A stretch of DNA of 36,980 bases. Origin: Pseudoselenomonas ruminantium. Its GTDB lineage: Bacteria; Bacillota; Negativicutes; Selenomonadales; Selenomonadaceae. Within the stretch, counting starts at the first letter, position 1, and the number at the start of each line of letters is the position of its first letter. The stretch covers positions 1-36,980 of the forward strand of contig CACZHK010000024.1 in the NCBI GenBank assembly GCA_902780915.1, given 5' to 3'. Below are positions 22,433-29,187 of the stretch, piece after piece. The translations under genes were made by a program, and so were the position numbers. The notes beneath the pieces were generated by a model. The model searched no databases and had not been told where the DNA came from. It saw only the letters and a program-made list of their open reading frames with translations.

Positions 22433-23404
22433 ATGATGAAGCACAAGAGAAAACATTTTTGCCGTTTTCTGGCAGGTGGCTGTGCAGCTTTCCTGCTGGC
22501 GGGCTACGCCTTGGCAGGGGCACAGGACTGGGATCCTGATGCCGTCATTCCCCAGTATACACAGATGATTGCCCAGAATCCGAGCAACGCTGTGGCTTAT
22601 CAAAACCGAGGGGCGGCCTATCTTCGCAAAGGGGAGTTGGAGGCAGCTCTGGCAGACCTGAACCGGGCTATAGAACTTGATCAAAGCTACGTGGATGCAT
22701 ACAATAACCGAGGCAATGTCTACCAGAAAATGGAGAAGTTCGACCTTGCTATGCAAGATTATGATCGGGCCATAGCCCTTGACTCGGCTAACGCCATTGC
22801 TCTGAACAACCGAGGGAACTTGCACTCCGGCATAGCCGACTACTATCATCATCGCACCACGGGCAAGGAGGCACTGGTACAGAGAGAATACAGACTGGCG
22901 GAGGAAGACCTGACCCGAGCTTTGAGTGTAGACAGCTCTTACAAAGAAGCTTTTTTGAACAGGGCCAATCTTTATTCCAGCTTCAATGAAGATAGCAAGG
23001 CTGTGCAGGACTATACCCATGCGATTGCCCTTGATCCTGGTGATGCCAAGATTTATGTTAGCCGTGGTGCTTCCTATACGAAGTTGGATCAGGATGCCAA
23101 GGCTCTGGCTGATTACACCAAAGCCTTGGAATTGAAGCCTGATTTCGGTCTGGCCTACAATAACCGCGGCATGGTATATTATGGCAGGAGCGAGTATGAG
23201 CTGGCTTTTAATGATTTTACCAAAGCAAAGGACTGTGGCTATATTACCCCCGCGCTGCTGAATAATATGGGATTGGTAGCTTATCAGCTGAGACGTTATG
23301 ATGATGCAATCGACTTCTTTACCATGGCTCTTTCAATTGACCCTAATTACAAGGCTGCCTTGGAGAACATGCAGATAGCTTATGCAGCCAAAGGTGGCAG
23401 CTGA
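22433..23404 (+). CDS. Exported TPR-repeat protein, eight-repeat type
   Basis: 323 residues from ATG 22433 (AAGG nine bases upstream; GTG 22427 is in frame but too close). After the signal sequence (FCRFLAGGCAAFLLAGYALAGA) the protein is almost entirely TPRs of about 34 residues: NAVAYQNRGAAYLRKGELEAALADLNRAIELD, VDAYNNRGNVYQKMEKFDLAMQDYDRAIALD, AIALNNRGNLHSG with an insert, KEAFLNRANLYSSFNEDSKAVQDYTHAIALD, AKIYVSRGASYTKLDQDAKALADYTKALELK and three more. It should fold into a continuous protein-binding solenoid. Last gene of the exported cluster; a weak hairpin (TTGAACCGTTCAAGGATTTTT, 23430-23450) follows and then the right copy of the NAGPA 3' repeat. Confidence 0.85.
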   Translation: MMKHKRKHFCRFLAGGCAAFLLAGYALAGAQDWDPDAVIPQYTQMIAQNPSNAVAYQNRGAAYLRKGELEAALADLNRAIELDQSYVDAYNNRGNVYQKMEKFDLAMQDYDRAIALDSANAIALNNRGNLHSGIADYYHHRTTGKEALVQREYRLAEEDLTRALSVDSSYKEAFLNRANLYSSFNEDSKAVQDYTHAIALDPGDAKIYVSRGASYTKLDQDAKALADYTKALELKPDFGLAYNNRGMVYYGRSEYELAFNDFTKAKDCGYITPALLNNMGLVAYQLRRYDDAIDFFTMALSIDPNYKAALENMQIAYAAKGGS

Positions 23405-23469
23405 CGCCAAAAAACTCCTGAGTGCTATTTGAACCGTTCAAGGATTTTTGAGGTAGGTATATTTGTCCG

Positions 23470-23541
23470 TGGATCATATACTCCCCCTCCGACGGCAGCG
23501 AAAGGCCTGTGGGCACTGCGCTGATGGTGGTGAAGAAGTAG
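23470..23541 (+). pseudogene. Relic or duplicated 3' end of a NAGPA phosphodiester glycosidase gene
   Basis: Bases 23485-23541 in frame read SPSDGSERPVGTALMVVKK then TAG, nearly identical to the C-terminus of the gene that ends at 12661. Bases 23485-23540 match 12605-12660 at 51/56. Similarity fades upstream of about 23475. It is not a gene: there is no start and no upstream homology. It could be the right attachment repeat of an island, or the tail of a lost tandem copy. Confidence 0.75.
23485..23540 (+). repeat. Direct repeat, right copy
   Basis: Matches 12605-12660 at 51 of 56 positions by direct comparison, with no gaps. It marks the right edge of the exported-protein block. Confidence 0.8.
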
Positions 23542-23568
23542 GATGATGGGCGCATAAATAAACCAAAT

Positions 23569-23611
23569 GAAAATCGCTTCTGCATACCTGGAATGCAGAA
23601 GCGATTTTTTA
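23569..23611. terminator. Strong bidirectional terminator
   Basis: AAAATCGCTTCTGCAT (23570-23585) pairs with ATGCAGAAGCGATTTT, flanked by T-runs on both strands. It separates the exported cluster from the convergent diguanylate cyclase gene. Confidence 0.9.
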
Positions 23612-23633
23612 CTGTCAGGCAGTTTTGGGTTGC

Positions 23634-25865
23634 TTATTTCCCATAGATTTTGTATCCGTCTCTGCCTCCTTCTTTTACTGCATACAGCGCCTTGTCTGCC
23701 TGGTAGAAGATTTCGTCGTAGGTCAGTCCGGCGCGGTCTATCAGGGCTATGCCGATGCTGGCGGAAAGCGGGGGCTTTTGCACCGGATCCAGTTGGTGGG
23801 CAGCGTTGAGGAGCCTTTGGGCCAGGGGCGGTATGGCCGCTTCGGGAATGTTCCTGAGGTATAGCACGAACTCGTCCCCGCCGAAGCGGCCCACGATGTC
23901 CCGATGGCGGGTGAGGCGGATGAGGGCATGGGCGAAGTCCTTCAGTATGTCATCTCCATACTGGTGGCCCTGGGTGTCATTGGCTTCTTTGAAATGGTCA
24001 AGATCCACGATGACGAAGGCATCGGAGACTTTTTCCGAGGGGGTCAGGGCAGCCAGATTCTTCCGCACATATTTTTCCACCGCAGCCTTGTTCAGCACGC
24101 CTGTGAGGGCATCGGTCTCCGCCTGCTCCTTGTAGGCATCCCGGGCTTTCTGGGCTTCCAGGAGTTCAGAAAGGGTATATTCCAGCTCCTGGTTGGTCTT
24201 GGTGAGGATCAGGCGCTGGCGCTTTTCCTGGCGGGTGTGGTGCATGAAAAAGACCAGAGTGGTGACGAGCAGCAACAGGAAGCCCAGAGCCAGGCCGGAT
24301 TGCAGGGGATAGTGAGAGAAGAAGTAGGACAGGGAGAAACCGGGCTGGGAATCCAGGCTCTTGTTGCGCACCAGCTGGTTTATCTGCTCGGTGGAAATCC
24401 TGAGGATGGACTTGTTCAGCACAGTTTTCAGCACAGGGGGCAGGTCTTTGTTGAGCACGATGCATACGGGCAGTTTCATGTAGCTGGTAGGCACTGGCAT
24501 GAGGGTGGGATACATGAGGAGGGTGCGCTCCGTCTGCAGGTTCAGGTTATCTATGAGGGCGTATTCCACCTCGCCGCGCTTCACCGCTTCCAGGCAGTCC
24601 TCATTGTCTTCGTACTGGTAGATGCTCCAGTCAATCAGTTCGTTCTGCAGATACACCAGTCCCGAGGGGGATTGCCGCTTGACCAGGGCCAGCTTGTGCG
24701 GCTCGCTGGTGAGTTTGGAGAAATCTCCTGAAGTGGGGCCGATGAAGGTCATTTCCTGGGCAAAGAGAGGGGTGCTATAGTTGAACTGGCTGTAGCCCTT
24801 GGTATGGGCAGAGTAGGTGTCTATGATGAGGTCTGCCTGACCTGACTGCAGGGCCTGGGCTGCATCCTCATAGGAGGTGTAATGCTTGAATTCAAAGGAA
24901 AAGCCGGAAGTGGTGGACAGCAGGCGGAAGAGGTCAGGGTAAATGCCCTGCACCTGCTCCAGGGAGGTGCTGTAGTCCACATAGGGAGGAGCGTTGCCGA
25001 AAAAGGCTACCCGCAGGGGCGTGCTCCTCCTGATGAAGGCACTCTCCTCCGGCGTGTAGGTGGTGATAAGGGGGCGCACGTAGGCACGGAAAGCATCCTG
25101 GGTCTGCCGCACATATTCCGGGTTTTCTTTCTGAAGCTGGGCATCGGCCTGGTCTACATCGTCAATGAGGTGCTGGTTTTCCTTCAAGGCAGCGATATTG
25201 GTGGGCAGAAGGTCGAAGGCCATCAGAAAGCTTTCTTCGTCTGTGACATTGGTGGCGCTGTCCAGCACCAGGTCGATTTCCTTTTCCCGCAGAGCCTTCA
25301 GGACTTCGTTTTGGTTTTCATAGGTGTGAAGCTGCGGGGTCAGTTTGTTTTCCTGACAGAACCTTATGAAGGTGTCGTTGACGGAGCGGTTTTCGTACAG
25401 GCCCACGGAAGCCCCGTCCAGATTGGAAAGGTCGCGGGCGTGGAAGTGCTTTTCCCCCTTGCGGGTGTAAAGGGCCAGCAGGTCCAGGTAGAAGGTATGC
25501 CGGCTGTAGGCAAGTTCTTGCATACGCCGGGGGTTCGGCTCCATGGGCAGCAACAGGTCTATGTCATGTTGGTGCAGCCGGCTCAGAGCCTCCTGCGGGG
25601 TGACTTCCACCAGCTCGTAAGTCCAGTCCAGGTACTTGGCCAGCTCGGTCAGATGCTGGCCATAGAAATGACGCACCTCGATGGAATTTGCCACCATGGG
25701 GTCGGGGCGCAGATAGCCTACGCGCACGGAAACAGGTGCCGCCTCACGGGCCGAGGGAGGCGGTGGTGCCAGAGTGCCGGAAGGGGAGTTGCTGTCCTGC
25801 CAGAGCAGTGTAGAGAGCAGCAAGGCTACCGCCAGTATGGGGGAGAGAAAAATTTTATATGCCAT
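23634..25865 (-). CDS. Membrane diguanylate cyclase with two periplasmic solute-binding sensor domains
   Basis: 743 residues. Makes c-di-GMP from two GTP, presumably under control of a small periplasmic ligand. Order: signal/anchor (MAYKIFLSPILAVALLLSTLLW); first family-3 binding-protein-like domain (about 45-265, VSVRVGYLRPDPMVANSIE...DIDLLLPMEPN); second one (about 285-510, LRVAFFGNAPPYVDY...GIYPDLFRLL...QADLIIDTYSAH); transmembrane segment (about 530-552); coiled-coil linker (RLILTKTNQELEYTLSELLEAQKARD); GGDEF domain. The active-site GGDEF (662-666) and the inhibitory I-site RHRD (653-656) are intact. Start: ATG complement 25863-25865, GGGAGTG nine bases upstream; the upstream frame lacks an SD. 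c-di-GMP commonly regulates flagella, which fits the neighbourhood but is not proven. Confidence 0.9.
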   Translation of the reverse strand: MAYKIFLSPILAVALLLSTLLWQDSNSPSGTLAPPPPSAREAAPVSVRVGYLRPDPMVANSIEVRHFYGQHLTELAKYLDWTYELVEVTPQEALSRLHQHDIDLLLPMEPNPRRMQELAYSRHTFYLDLLALYTRKGEKHFHARDLSNLDGASVGLYENRSVNDTFIRFCQENKLTPQLHTYENQNEVLKALREKEIDLVLDSATNVTDEESFLMAFDLLPTNIAALKENQHLIDDVDQADAQLQKENPEYVRQTQDAFRAYVRPLITTYTPEESAFIRRSTPLRVAFFGNAPPYVDYSTSLEQVQGIYPDLFRLLSTTSGFSFEFKHYTSYEDAAQALQSGQADLIIDTYSAHTKGYSQFNYSTPLFAQEMTFIGPTSGDFSKLTSEPHKLALVKRQSPSGLVYLQNELIDWSIYQYEDNEDCLEAVKRGEVEYALIDNLNLQTERTLLMYPTLMPVPTSYMKLPVCIVLNKDLPPVLKTVLNKSILRISTEQINQLVRNKSLDSQPGFSLSYFFSHYPLQSGLALGFLLLLVTTLVFFMHHTRQEKRQRLILTKTNQELEYTLSELLEAQKARDAYKEQAETDALTGVLNKAAVEKYVRKNLAALTPSEKVSDAFVIVDLDHFKEANDTQGHQYGDDILKDFAHALIRLTRHRDIVGRFGGDEFVLYLRNIPEAAIPPLAQRLLNAAHQLDPVQKPPLSASIGIALIDRAGLTYDEIFYQADKALYAVKEGGRDGYKIYGK

Positions 25866-25948
25866 GGTGAAAACACTCCCAAAGGTCAAGTCCATTTTTG
25901 AATAGTATTTGCCAAAGAGAGCGAAAATCCTGCCGCAGGGCAGAGGTT

Positions 25949-26068
25949 TTATCCACAAGGGAACAGATGTGCGAAAGTCCCGCATTGTGGATAACTACGC
26001 CATTGTCAAGGTGATTTTTCCCCTTTATCCACAGTTTCCACAGGAGAAACTGTGCACAGTGTGGATAA
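25949..26068. promoter_or_regulatory. Cluster of four perfect DnaA boxes in two inverted pairs
   Basis: TTATCCACA occurs on the plus strand at 25949-25957 and 26025-26033 and on the minus strand at 25986-25994 and 26060-26068. Starts are 37, 39 and 35 bp apart with alternating orientation. The second pair frames an inner inverted repeat ACAGTTTC/GAAACTGT (26031-26038, 26046-26053). An AT-rich stretch (about 26076-26106) follows. No dnaA, dnaN or rpmH is in the window. Confidence 0.7.
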
Positions 26069-26129
26069 GTTGTGCGTTTGATGTTTATAATCTGAAGATT
26101 ATATGAAATGGGCAGAACGCCGTTTCTGG

Positions 26130-26158
26130 TTGTAAAATGTCAGGAAATATGGTATAGA
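26130..26158 (+). promoter_or_regulatory. Candidate promoter, probably for ung before the insertion
   Basis: -35 TTGTAA (26130-26135), 17-bp spacer, -10 TATAGA (26153-26158), followed by ATAAATG. The transcript would pass a G10 tract and a hairpin, then meet the IS607 element. Together with the DnaA boxes this accounts for the 550-bp region 25866-26415; I see no gene in it. Confidence 0.45.
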
Positions 26159-26192
26159 ATAAATGAGGACGAACCTTTGCCCAGTCTTTGGC

Positions 26193-26202
26193 GGGGGGGG
26201 GG
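26193..26202 (+). repeat. G10 homopolymer tract
   Basis: Ten consecutive G between GC and CGCC, followed by CTCTTTTT. The longest homopolymer G-run in the window; non-coding, in the leader downstream of the candidate promoter. Confidence 0.7.
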
Positions 26203-26265
26203 CGCCCTCTTTTTATATGTTTTCTCAAACTGCCCACATCTGCAACAGGCATAGAACCATGAAAG

Positions 26266-26300
26266 TCCCGCCGCCCGATGAAAAAATCTGGGCGGCGGGA
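26266..26300 (+). terminator. GC-rich hairpin
   Basis: TCCCGCCGCCC (26266-26276) pairs with GGGCGGCGGGA (26290-26300), 11 bp. The T-tail (AGGATTTTC) is imperfect, so termination or attenuation is possible but not certain. Lies 36 bp before an AAGGAGG site. Confidence 0.55.
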
Positions 26301-26335
26301 AGGATTTTCAGGCCTTTGTGGTTAAATATCGAAGT

Positions 26336-26342
26336 AAGGAGG
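26336..26342 (+). promoter_or_regulatory. Orphan Shine-Dalgarno AAGGAGG left of the IS607 element
   Basis: A perfect SD with no start codon at proper distance; the IS begins about eight bases later. Removing the element would bring it to within roughly 10-20 bases of the ung start, which lacks its own SD. Confidence 0.45.
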
Positions 26343-26415
26343 AATTGTTAAGTAACTAGTTTTATAGATAAAAGTGCATATTAGTGATATAATGTGTTTA
26401 TGGAGGATTGAAGCC

Positions 26416-27063
26416 ATGAATACATCAAATATCACGAATTACAAGCCTAAAGAATTTGCCGAGCTTCTTAATGTCACAGTCAAGACACTTCAACGATGGG
26501 ACAGAGAGAAAACGCTTGTAGCAAACAGAACCCCGACTAACCGAAGATATTATACTTACGACCAGTATTTACAGTTCAAAGGGATTGGCAGGGATACTGA
26601 TTCTCGAAAGATAGTCATTTATACAAGGGTATCAACCAGAAATCAAGCTGACGACTTAGAGAATCAAGTGAACTTTCTTCAGCAATATGTCAATGCTAAA
26701 GGACTTATAGTTGATGACATTATCAGGGATTATGGAAGCGGTCTGAACTATAACCGCAAGGAATGGAATCAGCTTTTAGGAGAAGTCATGGAAAACAAAA
26801 TCAAAATGATTCTTGTGTCACACAAGGATAGGTTTGTTCGATTTGGCTTTGACTGGTTTGAAAAATTCTGTAACAAGTTCAATGTAGAGATAGTGGTTGT
26901 CAAAAACGAAAAACTATCCCCACACGAAGAACTTGTGCAAGATATAGTAAGTATTCTTCATGTATTTTCTTGTAGGCTGTATGGTCTACGGAAATATAAA
27001 AAACAAATTGAAGGGGATGAGATGATTGCTAAAGGCGTTCAAAACGGAGATAGCCCCGACTAA
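26416..27063 (+). CDS. tnpA: IS607-type serine recombinase (TnpA)
   Basis: 215 residues. N-terminal MerR-like helix-turn-helix (about 5-60: KEFAELLNVTVKTLQRWDREKTLVANRTPTNRRYYTYDQYLQF), then a serine-recombinase catalytic domain: IVIYTRVSTRNQADDLENQVNFL with the nucleophilic Ser in RVST, YGSGLNYNRKEWNQLL, and VSHKDRFVRFGFDWFEKFC. It catalyses excision and insertion of the element. The ATG at 26416 is preceded by GGAGG at about 26402-26406; a longer frame upstream has no SD. It overlaps tnpB by 38 bases, the normal IS607 layout. The protein looks complete and could be active. Confidence 0.92.
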   Translation: MNTSNITNYKPKEFAELLNVTVKTLQRWDREKTLVANRTPTNRRYYTYDQYLQFKGIGRDTDSRKIVIYTRVSTRNQADDLENQVNFLQQYVNAKGLIVDDIIRDYGSGLNYNRKEWNQLLGEVMENKIKMILVSHKDRFVRFGFDWFEKFCNKFNVEIVVVKNEKLSPHEELVQDIVSILHVFSCRLYGLRKYKKQIEGDEMIAKGVQNGDSPD

Positions 27064-28222
27064 AGAGCAGGGAATGAAAGTTATCCGTTCTATTGGCGTG
27101 GCAAGATTCTTGTACAACCAGTACATCGCCTACAACCGCCGTCTCTATAAGATGTATCAGCGCGGTCAGCTCGATGAAAAACAGAAACATTTTGTTACTG
27201 CCAATGATTTTGATAAGTATGTTAATCACAAGCTAAAAAAAGAACTACCCTGGATTGACCAGTGCGGCTCTAAGGCACGTAAGAGAGCCTTAGTTAATGC
27301 CGAACAGGCGTTCAGGCGGTTCTTTGACGGTGTGTCGGGTTTTCCGAGCTTCAAAAAGAAAGCCAATCAGGATGTGAAACTGTATTTTCCGAAGAACAAC
27401 AAAGGTGACTGGAAGATATGGCGGCACAAGCTGATGATACCAACATTGAAACAGGTCAGACTAAAGGAATTTGGCTATTTACCTGTAGGAGAAAAAGTAA
27501 CGAATGGCACAGTTTCCTATGTGTCTGGACGATTCTATGTCTCTGTTGTGGTTGATGTTGATGAAAAATCCAAGTACAACAAGGATTTGGAAACATCATA
27601 TCATACGGTGACGGACGGTGTAGGCATAGATTTAGGCGTGAAAGACCTTGCTATTGTCAGTGATGGCAAAGTCTTCAAGAATATCAATAAGAGCTCAAAG
27701 GTCAAAAGACTGGAGAGACGACTGAGAAGAGAGCAGAGGCGTCTCAGCCGTAAGTATGAGTCGAAGAAGAAAGGTGGTAAGACTGCTACTGCCTCTGCAA
27801 ACATAGAAAAACAAAAGCTGAAAGTACAAAAACTTCATCAGCGCATTAACAACATCCGCAAGGATTATGAGAACAAGACTGTCCATGAGATAGTGAAGCA
27901 AAAGCCACGCTTTATAACTGTGGAAGACTTGAATGTCAAAGGCATGATGAAGAATAAGCATCTGGCAAAAGCTGTAGCAGCACAGAGATTCTTCTCCTTA
28001 CTGTCCAAGCTGAAACGCAAAGCAGAAATCATCGGCATAGAGTTTAGAACTGTTGACAGGTTCTATCCAAGCTCCAAAACTTGCCACTCTTGCAGGCATA
28101 TACATAAAGGTCTGAAACTCAAAGACCGAGTTTATGTTTGTCCTGAGTGTGGCTATACGGCGGATAGAGATTTCAACGCTTCGCTGAATTTGCGAGATGC
28201 TAAAGAATATCGGGTAGCTTAA
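27026..28222 (+). CDS. tnpB: TnpB, RNA-guided RuvC nuclease of IS607
   Basis: 398 residues from TTG 27026, with AAGGGG nine bases upstream. TnpB proteins are omega-RNA-guided DNA nucleases, ancestors of Cas12, that help retain the transposon. Seen: N-terminal helix-turn-helix/Rec region (AFKTEIAPTKEQGMKVIRSIGVARFLYNQYI, RRFFDGVSGFPSFKKK); RuvC-I Asp in GIDLGVKDLAI; RuvC-II Glu in FITVEDLNVKGM; zinc ribbon CHSC...CPEC; RuvC-III Asp in DRDFNASLNL. All catalytic residues are present and the length is full, so it should be active. The omega-RNA is expected to overlap the 3' end of this gene. Confidence 0.92.
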   Translation: MLKAFKTEIAPTKEQGMKVIRSIGVARFLYNQYIAYNRRLYKMYQRGQLDEKQKHFVTANDFDKYVNHKLKKELPWIDQCGSKARKRALVNAEQAFRRFFDGVSGFPSFKKKANQDVKLYFPKNNKGDWKIWRHKLMIPTLKQVRLKEFGYLPVGEKVTNGTVSYVSGRFYVSVVVDVDEKSKYNKDLETSYHTVTDGVGIDLGVKDLAIVSDGKVFKNINKSSKVKRLERRLRREQRRLSRKYESKKKGGKTATASANIEKQKLKVQKLHQRINNIRKDYENKTVHEIVKQKPRFITVEDLNVKGMMKNKHLAKAVAAQRFFSLLSKLKRKAEIIGIEFRTVDRFYPSSKTCHSCRHIHKGLKLKDRVYVCPECGYTADRDFNASLNLRDAKEYRVA

Positions 28223-28404
28223 TAACACAAGTTCCGATATATGTACCGATGGCTAGTCGGGAACAGACTTGCCTCCTTGCGTAGCAAGGAGTGTGATGTC
28301 AACGCCTTCGGAGTGCTATACAAACGCTAGTAGCTTGTCCTTCGGGACAGCGAGAGCGAGCACGATGAACAAGGAAAATCTCTAAGACATATACACTTTT
28401 GTCT
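28223..28404 (+). ncRNA. Probable omega-RNA (reRNA) scaffold of the IS607 element
   Basis: The stretch from the tnpB stop to the element's right end is non-coding but structured: CTCCTTGC (28273-28280) with GCAAGGAG (28284-28291), and TGTCC-TTCG-GGACA (28336-28349) with a UUCG tetraloop. Position and shape fit the guide scaffold that TnpB binds; the guide would be the flanking host sequence just past the right end. The RNA may begin inside tnpB. Confidence 0.5.
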
Positions 28405-28429
28405 ATGTTTTTAGTAGCAGAGATATTCC

Positions 28430-29104
28430 ATGCAGATATTCAAGAATGATTGGGAGGCTCTGCTGGAGCCGGAAATGCAGAAGCCCTATTATCGTGAGCT
28501 GCGGCAGTTCCTGATTGGGGAGTACCGCACTCACCGTATTTATCCGGATATGTACTCGATTTTCAATGCCATGCACTATACGGCCTATGAGGACGTGAAG
28601 GTGGTCATTCTGGGGCAGGACCCCTACCACGGGCCTGGGCAGGCTCACGGACTGTCCTTCTCCGTGCTGCCGGGGGTGCCAGCCCCGCCGTCCCTCGTCA
28701 ATATCTTCAAAGAGCTGCAGGATGATTTGGGCTGTGCCATTCCCAACAACGGCTGCCTGAAGCCCTGGGCAGAGCAGGGGGTATTGCTGCTCAATGCGGT
28801 GCTGACGGTGCGGGAGCATCAGGCGGCCTCCCATCAGGGCCGCGGCTGGGAGCAGTTCACTGACCATATCATCGAATTGCTGAATCAGAGGGAGAAGCCT
28901 CTGGCCTTTATCCTCTGGGGCAGTCCTGCGAGAAGGAAGAAGTCCATGATCACCAATCCCCGGCACTTCATCGTCGAAAGCCCGCACCCCAGCCCGCTGT
29001 CTGCCTTCCGTGGCTTTTTCGGCAGCAGGCCGTTTTCGCGGGTGAACGAATTCCTTGAAAGCACGGGCCAGGAACCCATAGACTGGCAGCTGCCAAACAT
29101 ATGA
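28430..29104 (+). CDS. ung: Uracil-DNA glycosylase, family 1
   Basis: Removes uracil from DNA, the first step of base-excision repair. 224 residues, normal length. Seen: [22 protein letters not shown] (catalytic Asp and water-activating motif), [44 protein letters not shown] and [27 protein letters not shown] (catalytic His and Leu-intercalation loop). No SD precedes the ATG: the upstream bases TAGTAGCAGAGATATTCC are the junction with the IS607 right end. A strong AAGGAGG is stranded on the other side of the element, so expression is probably reduced or altered. A hairpin follows the stop. Confidence 0.92.
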   Translation: MQIFKNDWEALLEPEMQKPYYRELRQFLIGEYRTHRIYPDMYSIFNAMHYTAYEDVKVVILGQDPYHGPGQAHGLSFSVLPGVPAPPSLVNIFKELQDDLGCAIPNNGCLKPWAEQGVLLLNAVLTVREHQAASHQGRGWEQFTDHIIELLNQREKPLAFILWGSPARRKKSMITNPRHFIVESPHPSPLSAFRGFFGSRPFSRVNEFLESTGQEPIDWQLPNI

Positions 29105-29132
29105 GCTTTCCCTTCGGGGAGAGTTTTCTTAT
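29104..29132 (+). terminator. ung terminator
   Basis: CTTTCCC pairs with GGGAGAG around TTCG (about 29106-29124), one G-T pair, followed by TTTTCTT. Confidence 0.6.
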
Positions 29133-29187
29133 CATAAAACACAATCTAACCAGGTATAACTGTAAATTTGAAAAGGGGTGACCCCTC

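Larger units (their letters stand above)
26351..28419 (+). mobile_element. IS607-family insertion sequence (tnpA + tnpB)
   Basis: About 2.07 kb. Imperfect inverted ends: AGATAAAAGTGCATATT on the left (from 26366) against AGACAAAAGTGTATATG as the complement of the right (28387-28404); weaker matching extends outward to about 26351 and 28419. IS607 elements generally make no target duplication, and none is seen, so the exact ends are uncertain by several bases. Contains a serine-recombinase gene, an overlapping TnpB gene and a structured right end. Confidence 0.8.

Noticed and set aside
25909..26106. Possible 65-residue gene over the DnaA-box cluster
   Set aside because: No SD and coincident with regulatory repeats.
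25949..26106. Calling the DnaA-box cluster the chromosomal oriC
   Set aside because: No dnaA, dnaN, rpmH or gidA nearby and no skew information. Reported only as a DnaA-box cluster.
26163..26351. Possible 62-residue gene MRTNLCPVFGGGG
   Set aside because: Crosses the G10 tract and a GC-rich hairpin, no SD, no similarity to anything I know; treated as leader sequence.
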